Origin: a bacterium
GTDB taxonomy: Bacteria > Patescibacteriota > Minisyncoccia > Phycocordibacterales > UBA10002
Assembly: GCA_030697445.1 (NCBI GenBank)
Contig: JAUYPY010000036.1
Location: forward strand, 1-12,138
Direction of reading: 5' to 3'
Length of the DNA: 12,138 bases
The translations under genes were made by a program, and so were the position numbers. Position 1 is the stretch's first letter. Each line of letters begins with the position of its first letter. This document shows positions 1 through 8,325 of the stretch, piece by piece. The notes under the pieces are model-generated. The model had not been told where the DNA came from, ran no database searches, and saw only the letters and a program-made list of their open reading frames with translations.

Positions 1-2017
1 CTTGAATAAATGCCTTGCGGGCGGGCACATCTTCGCCCATCAGCGTATCAAAGGTCTTATCGGCTTCCTGCGCGTCTTCCACCGAGACCTTTTTGAGCGT
101 ACGGCGATTTGGGTCCATTGTTGTCTCCCATAATTCCTCGGGGTTCATTTCGCCCAACCCTTTGTAGCGTTGTACTGAAATCTTCGCAGTTTTCTTTTCG
201 ACTGTTTCTTCTCCTTCTACGGTCTCAATTTCTTCAATCTTTTCCGCATCTTTTCCGAGGACTTTTGCTTTCTCTTCATCCGAAAACGCGTAGAAGAACT
301 CTTTCCCTTTTTTAATTTTATACAAAGGCGGCTGGGCGATGTAGATATACCCACCGTCTATAAGTGCGCGGAAATAGCGGAAAAAAAGCGTCAGAAGGAG
401 TGTGCGGATATGCGCGCCGTCGACATCCGCATCCGTTGCGATAATAATTTTGTGGTAGCGGAGTTTGCTTACATCAAACGAATCGGAAATGCCGGTTCCG
501 AGCGCAATCACGAGCGCTTTTATTTCCGCAAATCCGAGAATTTTGTCCAGCCGCGCGCGTTCTACATTTAAAATCTTGCCTTTGAGCGGAAGTATCGCTT
601 GTGTGCGGCGGTCCCTCCCCTGTTTGCCGCTTCCGCCTGCACTGTCGCCCTCTACAATAAAGAGTTCCGCTTCTTCTGCGCTCTTCGTTTCGCAATCCGC
701 AAGTTTGCCGGGAAGCGTCATACCCTCCAACGCGCCCTTGCGAAGCACGGAATCCTTCGCGGCTTTTGCCGCCTTGCGCGCGCGAAGTGCGAGTATTACT
801 TTGTTCACAATCGCGCGCGCGTCTTCGGGGCTCTCTTCCAAAAATGCGCCGAACGCTTCGCCAAACACAGTCGCGACGGCGCCCTGCGCCTCCACACTGC
901 CGAGTTTCGCCTTTGTCTGACCTTCAAATTGAATCTCGCGAAGCTTTACTGAAACGACTGCCGTGAGGCCTTCCAGCACATCATCGCCTGTGAAATTGTC
1001 TTCGTTTTCCTTCACCAAACCAGCTTTGCGCGCGTATGTATTTATGGTACGCGTCAGTGCTGTTTTAAAACCGGTGATATGCGTACCTCCCTCGGGATTG
1101 GAAATATTGTTTGCAAAGGCAACGATGCGCGCTGAAATATCGTCGGTATATTGGAGCGCCACCGCGACTTCCTCCACACCTTCGCCCGCTTTTTCTACGG
1201 AGAAAATATGCTTATGCACCGGCTTTTGTCCTTCGTTATAAAATTGCACGAGAGACACCAGTCCTCCTTCAAAATAAAACGAGTGGGAGGGTACATCAAT
1301 CTCCAATTCTCGGAGATAAAATACATCAGCCAGATCTATCGGCTTAGTGAACGCACGCGCATCAATAACGCTGATGCGCAGACCTTTTACGAGATACGCC
1401 TGCTCACGCATATGCGCGATAACTTTGTCGCCGTTAAAAGCAATTTCCGGGAAAATCTTTGCGTCCGGTTCAAACGAGACAATAGTGCCGTGAAGATTGC
1501 TCGCGCCAATTTTCTTGACGCGCGCCTTTGCAACACCACGCTCATATTCTTGCCGATACACGCCGCCGTCTTTGTGTACGACGACTTCCATATACACCGA
1601 GAGTGCGTTCACGACGGAGGCGCCAACTCCGTGGAGCCCGCCGGAAATGGTGTACCCTTCACCACCGAACTTTCCGCCCGCGTGCAGTGTAGTCATAATC
1701 GTCTCTAGCGCCGACACTTTTGTCTGTTTGTGCATATCTACCGGGATGCCGCGCCCGTTGTCTACTACGCGCACGCAATTTCCAGGCAAAAGCGCCACTT
1801 CGATATCATTTGAAAACCCGCCCATCGCCTCGTCGCGCGAGTTGTCAAAGATTTCGGTAATGAGGTGATGCAAACCCTCCAGCCCCGTCGTGCCGATATA
1901 CATACCGGGGCGCTTGCGCACCGGCTCAAGCCCTTCCAAAACAGTAATGGAAGAGGCATCATACAGATGCCCTGACTTGTGCTCTTTTTTGGTTTTCTCC
2001 GCCTTGTTTTTAGCCAT
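1..2017 (-). CDS. gyrB: DNA gyrase subunit B (3'-truncated by window edge)
   Basis: This is the ATPase subunit of type IIA topoisomerase, which with GyrA introduces negative supercoils using ATP. The 672 visible codons start at the ATG at 2017, and only the last few residues are cut off at base 1. The GHKL ATPase domain shows FDNSRDEA (57-64), DNGRGIP (86-92) and GGLHGVGASVVNALS (126-140). The transducer has the QTK loop (367-369). The Toprim domain has EGDSAGG (456-462) and the metal-binding DADVDG (529-534). The C-terminal signature QRYKGLGEMNPEELWETTMD follows (616-635). There is no room for the roughly 170-residue insert seen in E. coli GyrB, so it is the compact form. An acidic linker lies at about 580-612. 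GyrB and ParE share these motifs; GyrB is preferred from the overall match. The gene lies 29 bases after mltG and has its own promoter. Confidence 0.95.
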   Translation of the reverse strand, partial: MAKNKAEKTKKEHKSGHLYDASSITVLEGLEPVRKRPGMYIGTTGLEGLHHLITEIFDNSRDEAMGGFSNDIEVALLPGNCVRVVDNGRGIPVDMHKQTKVSALETIMTTLHAGGKFGGEGYTISGGLHGVGASVVNALSVYMEVVVHKDGGVYRQEYERGVAKARVKKIGASNLHGTIVSFEPDAKIFPEIAFNGDKVIAHMREQAYLVKGLRISVIDARAFTKPIDLADVFYLRELEIDVPSHSFYFEGGLVSLVQFYNEGQKPVHKHIFSVEKAGEGVEEVAVALQYTDDISARIVAFANNISNPEGGTHITGFKTALTRTINTYARKAGLVKENEDNFTGDDVLEGLTAVVSVKLREIQFEGQTKAKLGSVEAQGAVATVFGEAFGAFLEESPEDARAIVNKVILALRARKAAKAAKDSVLRKGALEGMTLPGKLADCETKSAEEAELFIVEGDSAGGSGKQGRDRRTQAILPLKGKILNVERARLDKILGFAEIKALVIALGTGISDSFDVSKLRYHKIIIATDADVDGAHIRTLLLTLFFRYFRALIDGGYIYIAQPPLYKIKKGKEFFYAFSDEEKAKVLGKDAEKIEEIETVEGEETVEKKTAKISVQRYKGLGEMNPEELWETTMDPNRRTLKKVSVEDAQEADKTFDTLMGEDVPARKAFIQ

Positions 2018-2029
2018 TTTAGTACCCCT

Positions 2030-2058
2030 ATTATACCAAATTCTCCTCACAAATTCAA
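2030..2058 (-). promoter_or_regulatory. gyrB promoter with extended -10
   Basis: Reading the minus strand, TTGAAT (2058-2053), a 17-base spacer and a consensus TATAAT (2035-2030) precede gyrB. The -10 is preceded by TGG, giving a TGn extended -10. Only 12 bases separate the -10 from the gyrB ATG, so transcription would start about 6 bases before it. The -35 overlaps the end of mltG. The AGGGG just after the -10 could serve as a ribosome site only on read-through transcripts. Confidence 0.7.
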
Positions 2059-2988
2059 ATACCGCGCACGGTTTTTTAGGTGCTCGTCGTGCGTCTTGGC
2101 ATAGTGCATTTCGCCGTTTTTATCGGACAAGTAATACAGATACGGCGTGTCTATTGGCGTTACTGCCGCGCGAAGCGCGTCTAATCCAGGGTTTGCAATT
2201 GCTCCGGAAGGGAGGCCTTTGTATTTATAAGTGTTATATGGCGAGTCCACAAGCAAATCACCATTGGTTAGATCATACGCTTTGCCTTCAAAAATATATG
2301 GGAATACGGCATCTACCTGAAGCGGAATGCCGAGCCGCAAGCGTTTCCACAAAATACCGGAAATACTGCGGCGCGTGTCTGTCGTTCGCGCTTCTTTTTC
2401 AAGAATTGACGCCATAATAACGACGTCTCTCAGCGGTTTTTTAAAAATCTGTATCAGTGGTTCAAGTTCGGTTATTTTTTTACTGAAATTATTTTCCATT
2501 ACCGCAATCACTTCCGATGCGGACACATTTGGCAAAAATTGGTAGGTATCCGGAAAAAGATACCCTTCTTTTTTAGCGGCAAGAGAGAGGAACTCGCGCG
2601 CGCTAAACTTCGGTAGCGCGCGCGCCAAGATGGAAGCAATTTCTTTATTAGTAAGCCCCTCTGGAATCACAACACGCGTTTCTTCCAACCCGTATTCCCC
2701 ACTTACCAGCCGTTCTGCAATTCGTAGCGCCGACGAACGATCTTTGAAAAAATAATCGCCAGCTACTGCACCGCGCGAACCGGCGCGGAGTGTTATAAAC
2801 GCTTTCAGCCAAAACGCGGAGCGCACCAGTTTTCGCTCTTCAAAACTGTCCGCAAGAGCAGAAAGCGCAGTTCCCTTTTCAATCGTCAAAAATGTTTCTT
2901 TCGGAAAATTAAGCGGCGGGCGGTTGTAAAACGCTTGCACGAATGCAAACAATAGAAACGCGATAACGAAAAAGAGTTTGACGCGCAT
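2047..2988 (-). CDS. mltG: Endolytic murein transglycosylase MltG (YceG family)
   Basis: This inner-membrane lytic transglycosylase cuts nascent glycan strands and is thought to set glycan length. The 313-residue protein begins with a single hydrophobic segment (about 4-20) that acts as an uncleaved anchor. A LysM-like region follows, then the YceG catalytic domain. The motif ASILEKEA at 193-200 carries the expected catalytic glutamate E197. The family signatures KGLPSGAIANPGLDALRAA (257-275) and a C-terminal YLYYLSDKNGEMHYAKTHDEH stretch are present. The ATG at 2988 lies 2 bases after the stop of the upstream membrane protein gene, so the two are almost certainly cotranscribed. No Shine-Dalgarno is visible, suggesting translational coupling. 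Length is close to the usual 330-350. The position next to mreBCD-mrdA fits a wall-synthesis role. Confidence 0.93.
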   Translation of the reverse strand: MRVKLFFVIAFLLFAFVQAFYNRPPLNFPKETFLTIEKGTALSALADSFEERKLVRSAFWLKAFITLRAGSRGAVAGDYFFKDRSSALRIAERLVSGEYGLEETRVVIPEGLTNKEIASILARALPKFSAREFLSLAAKKEGYLFPDTYQFLPNVSASEVIAVMENNFSKKITELEPLIQIFKKPLRDVVIMASILEKEARTTDTRRSISGILWKRLRLGIPLQVDAVFPYIFEGKAYDLTNGDLLVDSPYNTYKYKGLPSGAIANPGLDALRAAVTPIDTPYLYYLSDKNGEMHYAKTHDEHLKNRARYLNL

Positions 2989-2990
2989 AA

Positions 2991-4406
2991 TTACACTGGC
3001 AAATTCGGCGGTGGCTCAGCTTTGCGCGACGGCGCACGGCCAATAGTTGGCGTTCCAGCCACCTTGCCCGGGAAGTGATAAATGGTTGCCAATTCTTCGG
3101 CAGTTAAAATAAACGGCTTTTTAACATGGAAAAACCTATATGGGTAGTGGAAAAACGAACGCCGACGGTACGCGTCGTACATTTTCAGTCCGTAAATTCT
3201 CATAAAATGAGCGGCAATCTTTTCGCGAAATCCAGTGAACCACAACAGATCTTTTGTTTCGTCTGCGAGGTCGGTAAACCACGCAAGACTAAACTCATTA
3301 AAGTGATTAGCGCCATATTGGCGAAAAGATCCAACTAGTCCAGGAATTGACTTCGGAATCTCCGACTGTGCATCTCCCTCTGCGAAATATAACGCGCGAA
3401 TCATGCATTCATAAGCAGGTTTGTTTAAACTTCGTTCAATTGCGGCAACCTGGTCTTTTTCACCTTCAGTCAGTGTTGGCATTATAGGAAAACCTGTTGC
3501 GCTTTCTTTTCTTGTTGATTTCGTCTTTGGGTCGCGCATTAAGATGTCGTTCACCATTTTTTGCGCTTCTTCCTTCCAATCTTTACGCGAAAAAAGGTGT
3601 CCGTGCACCCATGAACGATCTTGATGCGCTTGCGCAAGAATTTGTATCCAGCACTGCTCGCCTTTTTTCAATCCGCCCAAAAATTCCAGCATAGGAGTAA
3701 GTGGGTCTACTTTTATTTCTTCTTCCTCTTCTTTGTCTAACCCGTAGTCAATGTAGGTTTTAATAGGAAGAGGGTCAGGTTTTTTTAGCTTCACATAGGT
3801 GCCCCACATAAATCTTCCTTCCGGTCCGTACGGATAGCGCGCCGCGTAATCCGCCGCTTCGCTTATTTCCACCGTCGGATATTGGGCGTAAATTTGCGTC
3901 TCTACAATCTTGCGGAGTTTTGGCCACACCCAGATAAAAAAGTGCACATCTCCTCCAAACGATGCAATTTCAAACGAGTACCACGGCCCAACTTTTCCGT
4001 CCCAAAAAGTATCCACATAGGTTACCGATCCCTTGCTCCACACCGCGGATGAAAAGAAAAGCTCCATCGCTTTCGGGCTGCGCAAGATCTCTCGCGGCAA
4101 TTTAATTTCCAGAAGTACCGAGCCGGTTTTTTCAAAAAAAGCGGAACGCACATACCACAGCCATATGTGTATAAATACGATCACCAATACGACTGGCATC
4201 CAAAGCGGCGCAAGCTCACGCATCCACGCAACGCTTACCAAGAAAATTGGCATGAATACTTCCTTCCACAATATGCCATACGCGACGAGTCCAGCAACAC
4301 TCGTGCGGAAAAAGTACGCGCGCCACGGGTTCTCCTTGTCTTTTTTAAACAAGTAGGTCGCAAGCGCTCCGAATGCATTAAAAAAATCTCCAAGTATCGC
4401 CGACAT
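2991..4406 (-). CDS. DUF8128-like membrane protein of Patescibacteria
   Basis: The protein has 471 residues from the ATG at 4406. An in-frame ATG at 4424 would add six residues but lies inside the predicted extended -10 box. Two or three hydrophobic segments occupy about residues 32-87. A mixed soluble region follows, with an acidic EEEEE run near 230. The C-terminus contains LTAEELATIYHFPG and ends in a proline-rich tail, APSRKAEPPPNLPV. From memory this architecture and tail match DUF8128-type proteins of Patescibacteria, which often sit beside a VirD4/TraG-like DNA-transfer ATPase. I cannot confirm the match here, and no such ATPase is in the window. The gene lies between mrdA (42 bases upstream) and mltG (2 bases downstream). 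Function is unknown; the neighbours suggest the cell envelope. Confidence 0.6.
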   Translation of the reverse strand: MSAILGDFFNAFGALATYLFKKDKENPWRAYFFRTSVAGLVAYGILWKEVFMPIFLVSVAWMRELAPLWMPVVLVIVFIHIWLWYVRSAFFEKTGSVLLEIKLPREILRSPKAMELFFSSAVWSKGSVTYVDTFWDGKVGPWYSFEIASFGGDVHFFIWVWPKLRKIVETQIYAQYPTVEISEAADYAARYPYGPEGRFMWGTYVKLKKPDPLPIKTYIDYGLDKEEEEEIKVDPLTPMLEFLGGLKKGEQCWIQILAQAHQDRSWVHGHLFSRKDWKEEAQKMVNDILMRDPKTKSTRKESATGFPIMPTLTEGEKDQVAAIERSLNKPAYECMIRALYFAEGDAQSEIPKSIPGLVGSFRQYGANHFNEFSLAWFTDLADETKDLLWFTGFREKIAAHFMRIYGLKMYDAYRRRSFFHYPYRFFHVKKPFILTAEELATIYHFPGKVAGTPTIGRAPSRKAEPPPNLPV

Positions 4407-4414
4407 ACCCGTTA

Positions 4415-4441
4415 AGTATAGCATGAAGGAAATAGTTGGTA
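4415..4441 (-). promoter_or_regulatory. Extended -10 promoter before the DUF8128-like gene
   Basis: The minus strand shows TGCTATACT, an extended -10, with the hexamer TATACT at 4420-4415. It is 8 bases before the ATG at 4406. A weak -35, TTACCA, lies 16 bases further upstream. Transcription would start within about 2 bases of the ATG, giving a leaderless mRNA. The TG of the extended motif is part of the alternative upstream ATG (4424), which argues against that start on this transcript. Confidence 0.5.
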
Positions 4442-4448
4442 ATTTGCA

Positions 4449-6134
4449 TCAGCGTTCAATGTACTCCTGAGCATTGAGCGCAAGCCACTCAAAAAACTGC
4501 TTCATAACATACACGCCGCCGACGGTATTCTCGCGCGGCCCTTTTTCCAACAAGACAACAAATGCGTATCGCGGCGCTTCGTAAGGGAAAAACCCGACAA
4601 CCCACGAATGCACGCGCTTTTTGGAAATGCCGACTTCGGCGGTTCCTGTTTTCGCAGCAACCGACACAAACGGCAGGTACAGCCCGCCAGCAGATCCTTC
4701 GGTAACCGCAAGCCGCATTCCTTCGCGCACGACCCGCAAGTTCTCATTCGACACCGACACATTCTGTTCATCTGTTTTTTCTCCCGCAATCAAGGTCGGC
4801 TGAAGTAATATTCCTCCATTTGCGACTGCAGAAATGGCGCGAAGCATCTGTAAAGGCGTAACGAGAATTCCGTATTGTCCGATAGAGGTGTTGTAGGTGT
4901 CGCCGACTCTCCACAGGTCGTTTGGAAATGTGATCTTTTTCCATTCCGGACCCGGAATCGTACCGGATGCGCCACCCAAAAGCGGATCGGCAAGCGCTTC
5001 ACCGAGGCCAAACAGGCGCAAGTATTTTTCAATACGCGCGATGCCGAGGCCTTTTTGATTTTCAAATCCGCCACCGATTTCATAAAAATACACATTAGAC
5101 GATACGGCGAGCGCTTGTCGCATATCTACCCATCCGTGCGCTTTCCAGTCGTTAAATATCGAAGTCCGCTTTTTGTCGTACGGATTAGGTATTGAAATAA
5201 AACCAGTACTCAAAATTTGCTTCTCTGGCGTAATGATATTTTCTTCAAGCGCCGCGGCAGCTAAAAGCGGCTTTACAATAGAGCCAGGCGCGTAGAGCCC
5301 CGCGGTCGCGCGATCCAAAAACGGCTTCTTTTGGTCATTCACAAACGCCGAGATGCGCGCCGCTGGAACGCCGTTCGAAAGAACTTGCGGCTCATATTCA
5401 GGAGCGCTTGTGAGCGCGATTACTTCTCCATTTTCCACATCCATGAGCGCTGCCGCTCCACCTTCAAAGCCAACCGCACGAACACGCTCCATAAGCAATC
5501 CGTACAGCACTTCATTCAAACGCGCGTCAATGGTAAGTGTTAGGTCATCCCCTTTGCGCGGCAAATCTACCACGCTTTCAGATACCACCGTTCTGCGCAC
5601 ATCAAACTCAATTGTGCGTACTCCGTTTTCTCCCGCGAGTGCTTCATTGTATTCGCTTTCCGCGCCCGCAACCCCATTAAAATCGTTGCGCACATAAAAC
5701 CCGCTCGAATCCTTGCTCGGGTATTTGAGAAAGCCAATTGTATGTGCGGAACCTGAGCGTGCCGTGTAGCGACGCGCTAGAAATTCGTCGTGTTTCGTGT
5801 CTGGAGCATTCCATGCCAGCTGTTCTCCGTTGCGGTCCAAAAGCCGTCCTCGTTCTGCGAACAGCGGAGTCGTCTTGAGCGTATTGGCGAGACTCCTCTC
5901 CGCGTACGCATTTCCTTCAGCAATCTGAATCTGCCAGAGGCGTGTGCCGAAAATGACAACCACCAATAAAAAAAACACACCGAGCGCCACCGCAGAACCA
6001 CCGCCAAGGGGCCGCTCAATTCGGCCTTCAAATTGAGCTTTATCAAACTCCGGTAAATTAACATCATCAAGAAAAATCTCGTCTGGCGAGATTTCCGTAG
6101 TAAACTTTTTCTTTTTTATTCTCTGGAATACCAT
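4449..6134 (-). CDS. mrdA: Penicillin-binding protein 2 (peptidoglycan D,D-transpeptidase)
   Basis: This is the class B PBP of the elongasome; it crosslinks peptidoglycan with the MreBCD scaffold. With the ATG at 6134 it has 561 residues, starting MVFQRIKKKKF and followed by an acidic PDEIFLDD stretch. One transmembrane helix spans about 46-65. The PBP dimerisation domain begins with ERGRLLDRNG (94-103). The transpeptidase motifs are all present: SIVK with nucleophile S285 and K288, SSN at 345-347, and KTG at 495-497. The start overlaps the mreD-like stop by 19 bases, implying coupling. An in-frame ATG at 6158 would add eight residues. The frame stays open to 6398, but that part runs over mreD and reads as low-quality Arg/Gly-rich sequence. 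No rodA/mrdB follows, which is unusual for this operon. Confidence 0.92.
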   Translation of the reverse strand: MVFQRIKKKKFTTEISPDEIFLDDVNLPEFDKAQFEGRIERPLGGGSAVALGVFFLLVVVIFGTRLWQIQIAEGNAYAERSLANTLKTTPLFAERGRLLDRNGEQLAWNAPDTKHDEFLARRYTARSGSAHTIGFLKYPSKDSSGFYVRNDFNGVAGAESEYNEALAGENGVRTIEFDVRRTVVSESVVDLPRKGDDLTLTIDARLNEVLYGLLMERVRAVGFEGGAAALMDVENGEVIALTSAPEYEPQVLSNGVPAARISAFVNDQKKPFLDRATAGLYAPGSIVKPLLAAAALEENIITPEKQILSTGFISIPNPYDKKRTSIFNDWKAHGWVDMRQALAVSSNVYFYEIGGGFENQKGLGIARIEKYLRLFGLGEALADPLLGGASGTIPGPEWKKITFPNDLWRVGDTYNTSIGQYGILVTPLQMLRAISAVANGGILLQPTLIAGEKTDEQNVSVSNENLRVVREGMRLAVTEGSAGGLYLPFVSVAAKTGTAEVGISKKRVHSWVVGFFPYEAPRYAFVVLLEKGPRENTVGGVYVMKQFFEWLALNAQEYIER

Positions 6135-6391
6135 CGAAGTGATTTTTTGAGCCGCCATACGATTAATAACAAAATGGCGATACCAACCGTATATATAAAC
6201 TGAAACCCAAACCAGCGCGGTTCCGGTGCGGCGTATAGCGCATCCAGTATGACGCCGACTGCGATCGCTTCCCAAAACCGTGGAAAGAAAAACGATACCG
6301 CGACGGCGGCCGCGGCGGTTGCGGCCTGCGGCGCAACCGCCGCTCCAATGACGAGCGCCACTACTGTTAATATACGATAAAAATTCTTCAT
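6116..6391 (-). CDS. mreD: MreD-like rod shape-determining membrane protein (short)
   Basis: A 91-residue, very hydrophobic protein with about three membrane segments (roughly 7-35, 39-56 and 63-82) and a basic C-terminus, RLKKSLRWYSRE. The assignment rests mainly on position: it starts 3 bases after the mreC stop and overlaps the mrdA start by 19 bases, exactly where mreD lies in mreBCD-mrdA operons. Typical MreD proteins have about 150-170 residues and five or six helices, so this is a reduced form or a functional substitute. The motif-like FPRFWEAIAVGVILDALY agrees with the MreD-type core in which an aspartate sits in a helix. A weak GGGA purine stretch precedes the ATG inside the end of mreC. 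Confidence 0.7.
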   Translation of the reverse strand: MKNFYRILTVVALVIGAAVAPQAATAAAAVAVSFFFPRFWEAIAVGVILDALYAAPEPRWFGFQFIYTVGIAILLLIVWRLKKSLRWYSRE

Positions 6392-6394
6392 AGT

Positions 6395-7168
6395 TCACAT
6401 CCCGACATCCACCGCCCGCAACTCAAAGATATTGACTGGAAGGCGGAAAAAGATTTTGACTGCGCCCTCGCTTGCGTTCGTTATCGCATCCACCACAGCG
6501 AACAATTTCGGCGATATGCTTGCCGCAAACGCGCCATCCCCAACTGATACCGGAACATCTTTTGCTATTCTCGTTTCAAAAGTTCCGCCCCCGCTTCCTA
6601 TAAGTTCAACCGGAAACTTGCCGGAAATTTGCGCAATTGTTTTTTTGCCTGCGGTTGAGTAAAGAGAAACGAGTGATGTATTCCCGTTAACTTCTGCAAC
6701 TTCTCCTATAACAAACCCCGATGCCGATACCGGCATACCAATATGCACTCCGTCGTCGTACCCCGTGCCGATAATGAGCGTATCGTATGCGCTCCAGCGC
6801 GGCCGCGAAAGCACGACCGCGACCAGTGTTCCTTCCGCGCTCGGTATCTCTCGCGCTTCAGGAGACGCGGCAGACACAGACCGTAAAAACTCATTCTCGG
6901 ATTTTACGCGTGCAAGTTCATCATCAAGCGCCGCGATTTCATTCGTAAGCGCATCACGCGAACTGAAAAATGCGCCAATGGAAGCGGCCGCGGAAAGCGC
7001 GCTGTCACGCGCATAAAACAGCGGCTTTGCAATACCTGCTGAAATAGGCGAGAAAATATTCGGCGCGAGCCATTGCAATACAAATATGGCGAGCGCAAAC
7101 ACGCACACACCGACAAGTGCGCGCACATACTCGGAACGCGGTTTTTTACGCTGGAGGTGGAAGTTCAT
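6395..7168 (-). CDS. mreC: Rod shape-determining protein MreC
   Basis: MreC is a bitopic protein that links the cytoplasmic MreB filament to PBP2 in the periplasm. From the ATG at 7168 it has 257 residues: a basic N-terminus (QRKKPRSEY), one membrane helix (about 16-35), a periplasmic coiled coil (about 70-100, SRDALTNEIAALDDELARVK), and a beta-rich C-terminal domain from about 112. In that domain IGTGYDDGVHIGMPV is the typical MreC signature. A TTG at 7186 could add six residues, but the ATG is preferred. The start overlaps the mreB stop by 23 bases, and no Shine-Dalgarno is seen, so translation is probably coupled to mreB. Length is slightly below the usual 270-280. Confidence 0.92.
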   Translation of the reverse strand: MNFHLQRKKPRSEYVRALVGVCVFALAIFVLQWLAPNIFSPISAGIAKPLFYARDSALSAAASIGAFFSSRDALTNEIAALDDELARVKSENEFLRSVSAASPEAREIPSAEGTLVAVVLSRPRWSAYDTLIIGTGYDDGVHIGMPVSASGFVIGEVAEVNGNTSLVSLYSTAGKKTIAQISGKFPVELIGSGGGTFETRIAKDVPVSVGDGAFAASISPKLFAVVDAITNASEGAVKIFFRLPVNIFELRAVDVGM

Positions 7169-8213
7169 TTGAATCGGGTTCAACAAGCAGGTCCGAAAAT
7201 TCCTCGAGCCGTTCCAGAATCACACCCGCGCCGCGCGCCACGGCAGTCAATGGCTCCTCGCCGATATGCACTGGAATTTTCATATGCTCTTCAATTAAGG
7301 CATCGAGTCCGCGCAAGAGTGCGCCGCCTCCGACGAGGTACATACCGCGGTGCATAATATCTGAAACGAGCTCCGGAGGCGTCGCTTCAAGCACGCCGCG
7401 AATTGATTCAAGTAAAATATCTAGCGATGGCGCAAGCGCGTCGCGTACATCTGCGTCGGTTACCGAAATTTCCCGCGGTAGTCCGGTCACAATGTCGCGC
7501 CCGCGCACTCCTGTTTGTAATATCTCACGCTGCGGTATTGCCGAACCGATTGCAATTTTAAGCCCTTCCGCGGTTTTCTCGCCGATGAGCACTTTGTATT
7601 CACTCCGCACGAAACTAATAATGTCGCTATTAAAACGATCTCCCGCAATTTTCAAACCCTTTGAACGCACCACCCCGCCCATAGATACGACGACGATATC
7701 GGAGGTGCCGCCGCCAATATCCACCACCATCGTTCCTACCGGTTCTTTGATTGGCAAATGCATCCCGACTGCGGCGGCAATCGCTTCGTCTACGAGAAAA
7801 ACCTCGCGCGCGCCGCGGCTTTCGGTCGCATCGCGCACCGCGCGCGTTTCCACATTGGTGACGCCCGCAGGGACGCCGACAATTACTCGTGGTCCGAGCA
7901 TGGCGCGGCGCCCCCCTTCCGCGCGACGCATCAAATACGAAAGCATTTCTTCCGTTACTTCAAAATCGGAAATAACGCCACCGACCATCGGCTTGACGGC
8001 AACAATGTGCGGAGGCGTGCGCCCGAGCATTTCTTTTGCCGCAGAACCAACCGCTACCACTTGGTTCGTTTTTTGATTCACCGCCACCACCGACGGCTCG
8101 TTAATTACGATTCCCCTCCCGCGCACATACACCAATGTATTCGCGGTGCCGAGGTCAATCGCAATATCGTTTGAAAACTTGCTTTTGATTTTATTCCAAT
8201 ATTCTTTGAGCAT
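7146..8213 (-). CDS. mreB: Rod shape-determining protein MreB (bacterial actin)
   Basis: MreB is an actin-like ATPase that forms membrane-bound filaments and guides the elongasome. The 355 residues begin at the ATG at 8213. The phosphate 1 motif IDLGTANTLVYV is at 19-30. The MreB signature NEPSVVAV follows. The phosphate 2 motif is VVDIGGGTSDIVVVS, and the adenosine-binding region includes YLVGGGALLRGLDAL near the C-terminus. Length equals the family norm (about 340-350). A TTG at 8246 would extend the protein by 11 residues of basic sequence not typical of MreB, so the ATG is chosen. It is the first gene of the mreB-mreC-mreD-mrdA cluster and is divergent from the sigma-like gene, 112 bases apart. 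Confidence 0.97.
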   Translation of the reverse strand: MLKEYWNKIKSKFSNDIAIDLGTANTLVYVRGRGIVINEPSVVAVNQKTNQVVAVGSAAKEMLGRTPPHIVAVKPMVGGVISDFEVTEEMLSYLMRRAEGGRRAMLGPRVIVGVPAGVTNVETRAVRDATESRGAREVFLVDEAIAAAVGMHLPIKEPVGTMVVDIGGGTSDIVVVSMGGVVRSKGLKIAGDRFNSDIISFVRSEYKVLIGEKTAEGLKIAIGSAIPQREILQTGVRGRDIVTGLPREISVTDADVRDALAPSLDILLESIRGVLEATPPELVSDIMHRGMYLVGGGALLRGLDALIEEHMKIPVHIGEEPLTAVARGAGVILERLEEFSDLLVEPDSNELPPPA

Positions 8214-8225
8214 GAGCGTGCGGAC

Positions 8226-8254
8226 AGTATGCCTGTTTTTTGCCAAAATGAAAA
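8226..8254 (-). promoter_or_regulatory. Possible mreB promoter
   Basis: On the minus strand a -10-like CATACT (8231-8226) lies 12 bases before the mreB ATG, with a poor -35 (TTTTCA) after a 17-base spacer. The -10 to ATG distance is the same as at gyrB. No Shine-Dalgarno precedes the ATG. The hexamer matches are weak, so this is tentative, but some promoter for the mre operon must lie in this divergent gap or use read-through. Confidence 0.3.
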
Positions 8255-8257
8255 CGC

Positions 8258-8286
8258 TTGACTGTATAAACGAGATGTGCTATCTT
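8258..8286 (+). promoter_or_regulatory. Promoter of the sigma region 4-like gene
   Basis: TTGACT (8258-8263), a 17-base spacer and TATCTT (8281-8286) form a near-consensus housekeeping promoter. The spacer ends in TGC, giving a TGn extended -10. The predicted start near 8293 leaves a leader of about 33 bases, long enough for the ribosome site at 8315-8320. Confidence 0.75.
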
Positions 8287-8314
8287 TTACTTAGACGATC
8301 GTTCGGAAGAATTG

Positions 8315-8320
8315 AAAGGA
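8315..8320 (+). promoter_or_regulatory. Shine-Dalgarno site AAAGGA
   Basis: AAAGGA lies 5 bases before the ATG at 8326 and fixes that start. It is the only clear Shine-Dalgarno sequence I see in the window; most other genes lack one. Confidence 0.7.
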
Positions 8321-8325
8321 ATTAA

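Noticed and set aside
465..2417. Several plus-strand open frames of 90-185 codons opposite gyrB and mltG
   Set aside because: All are antisense to clear protein motifs of GyrB and MltG, have low-complexity translations and no ribosome sites.
4449..6398. mrdA starting at 6398 (649 residues)
   Set aside because: The first 88 codons run over mreD in another frame and read as atypical Arg/Gly/Ser-rich sequence. The PBP2-like N-terminus begins at the ATG at 6134.
7117..8076. Long plus-strand open frame of 319 codons opposite mreB/mreC
   Set aside because: Its translation is rich in Ser, Thr, Pro and Arg with no recognisable motif. It is antisense to the unmistakable mreB gene.
1..8213. Alternative genetic code with UGA as Gly
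   Set aside because: mltG, mrdA and mreC all end at UGA exactly where their families end, and the gyrB reading frame has no internal UGA.
8214..8246. TTG start at 8246 for mreB
   Set aside because: It would add 11 basic residues (MAKNRHTVRTL) not seen in MreB and would lie upstream of the -10-like box; the ATG at 8213 gives the normal family length.
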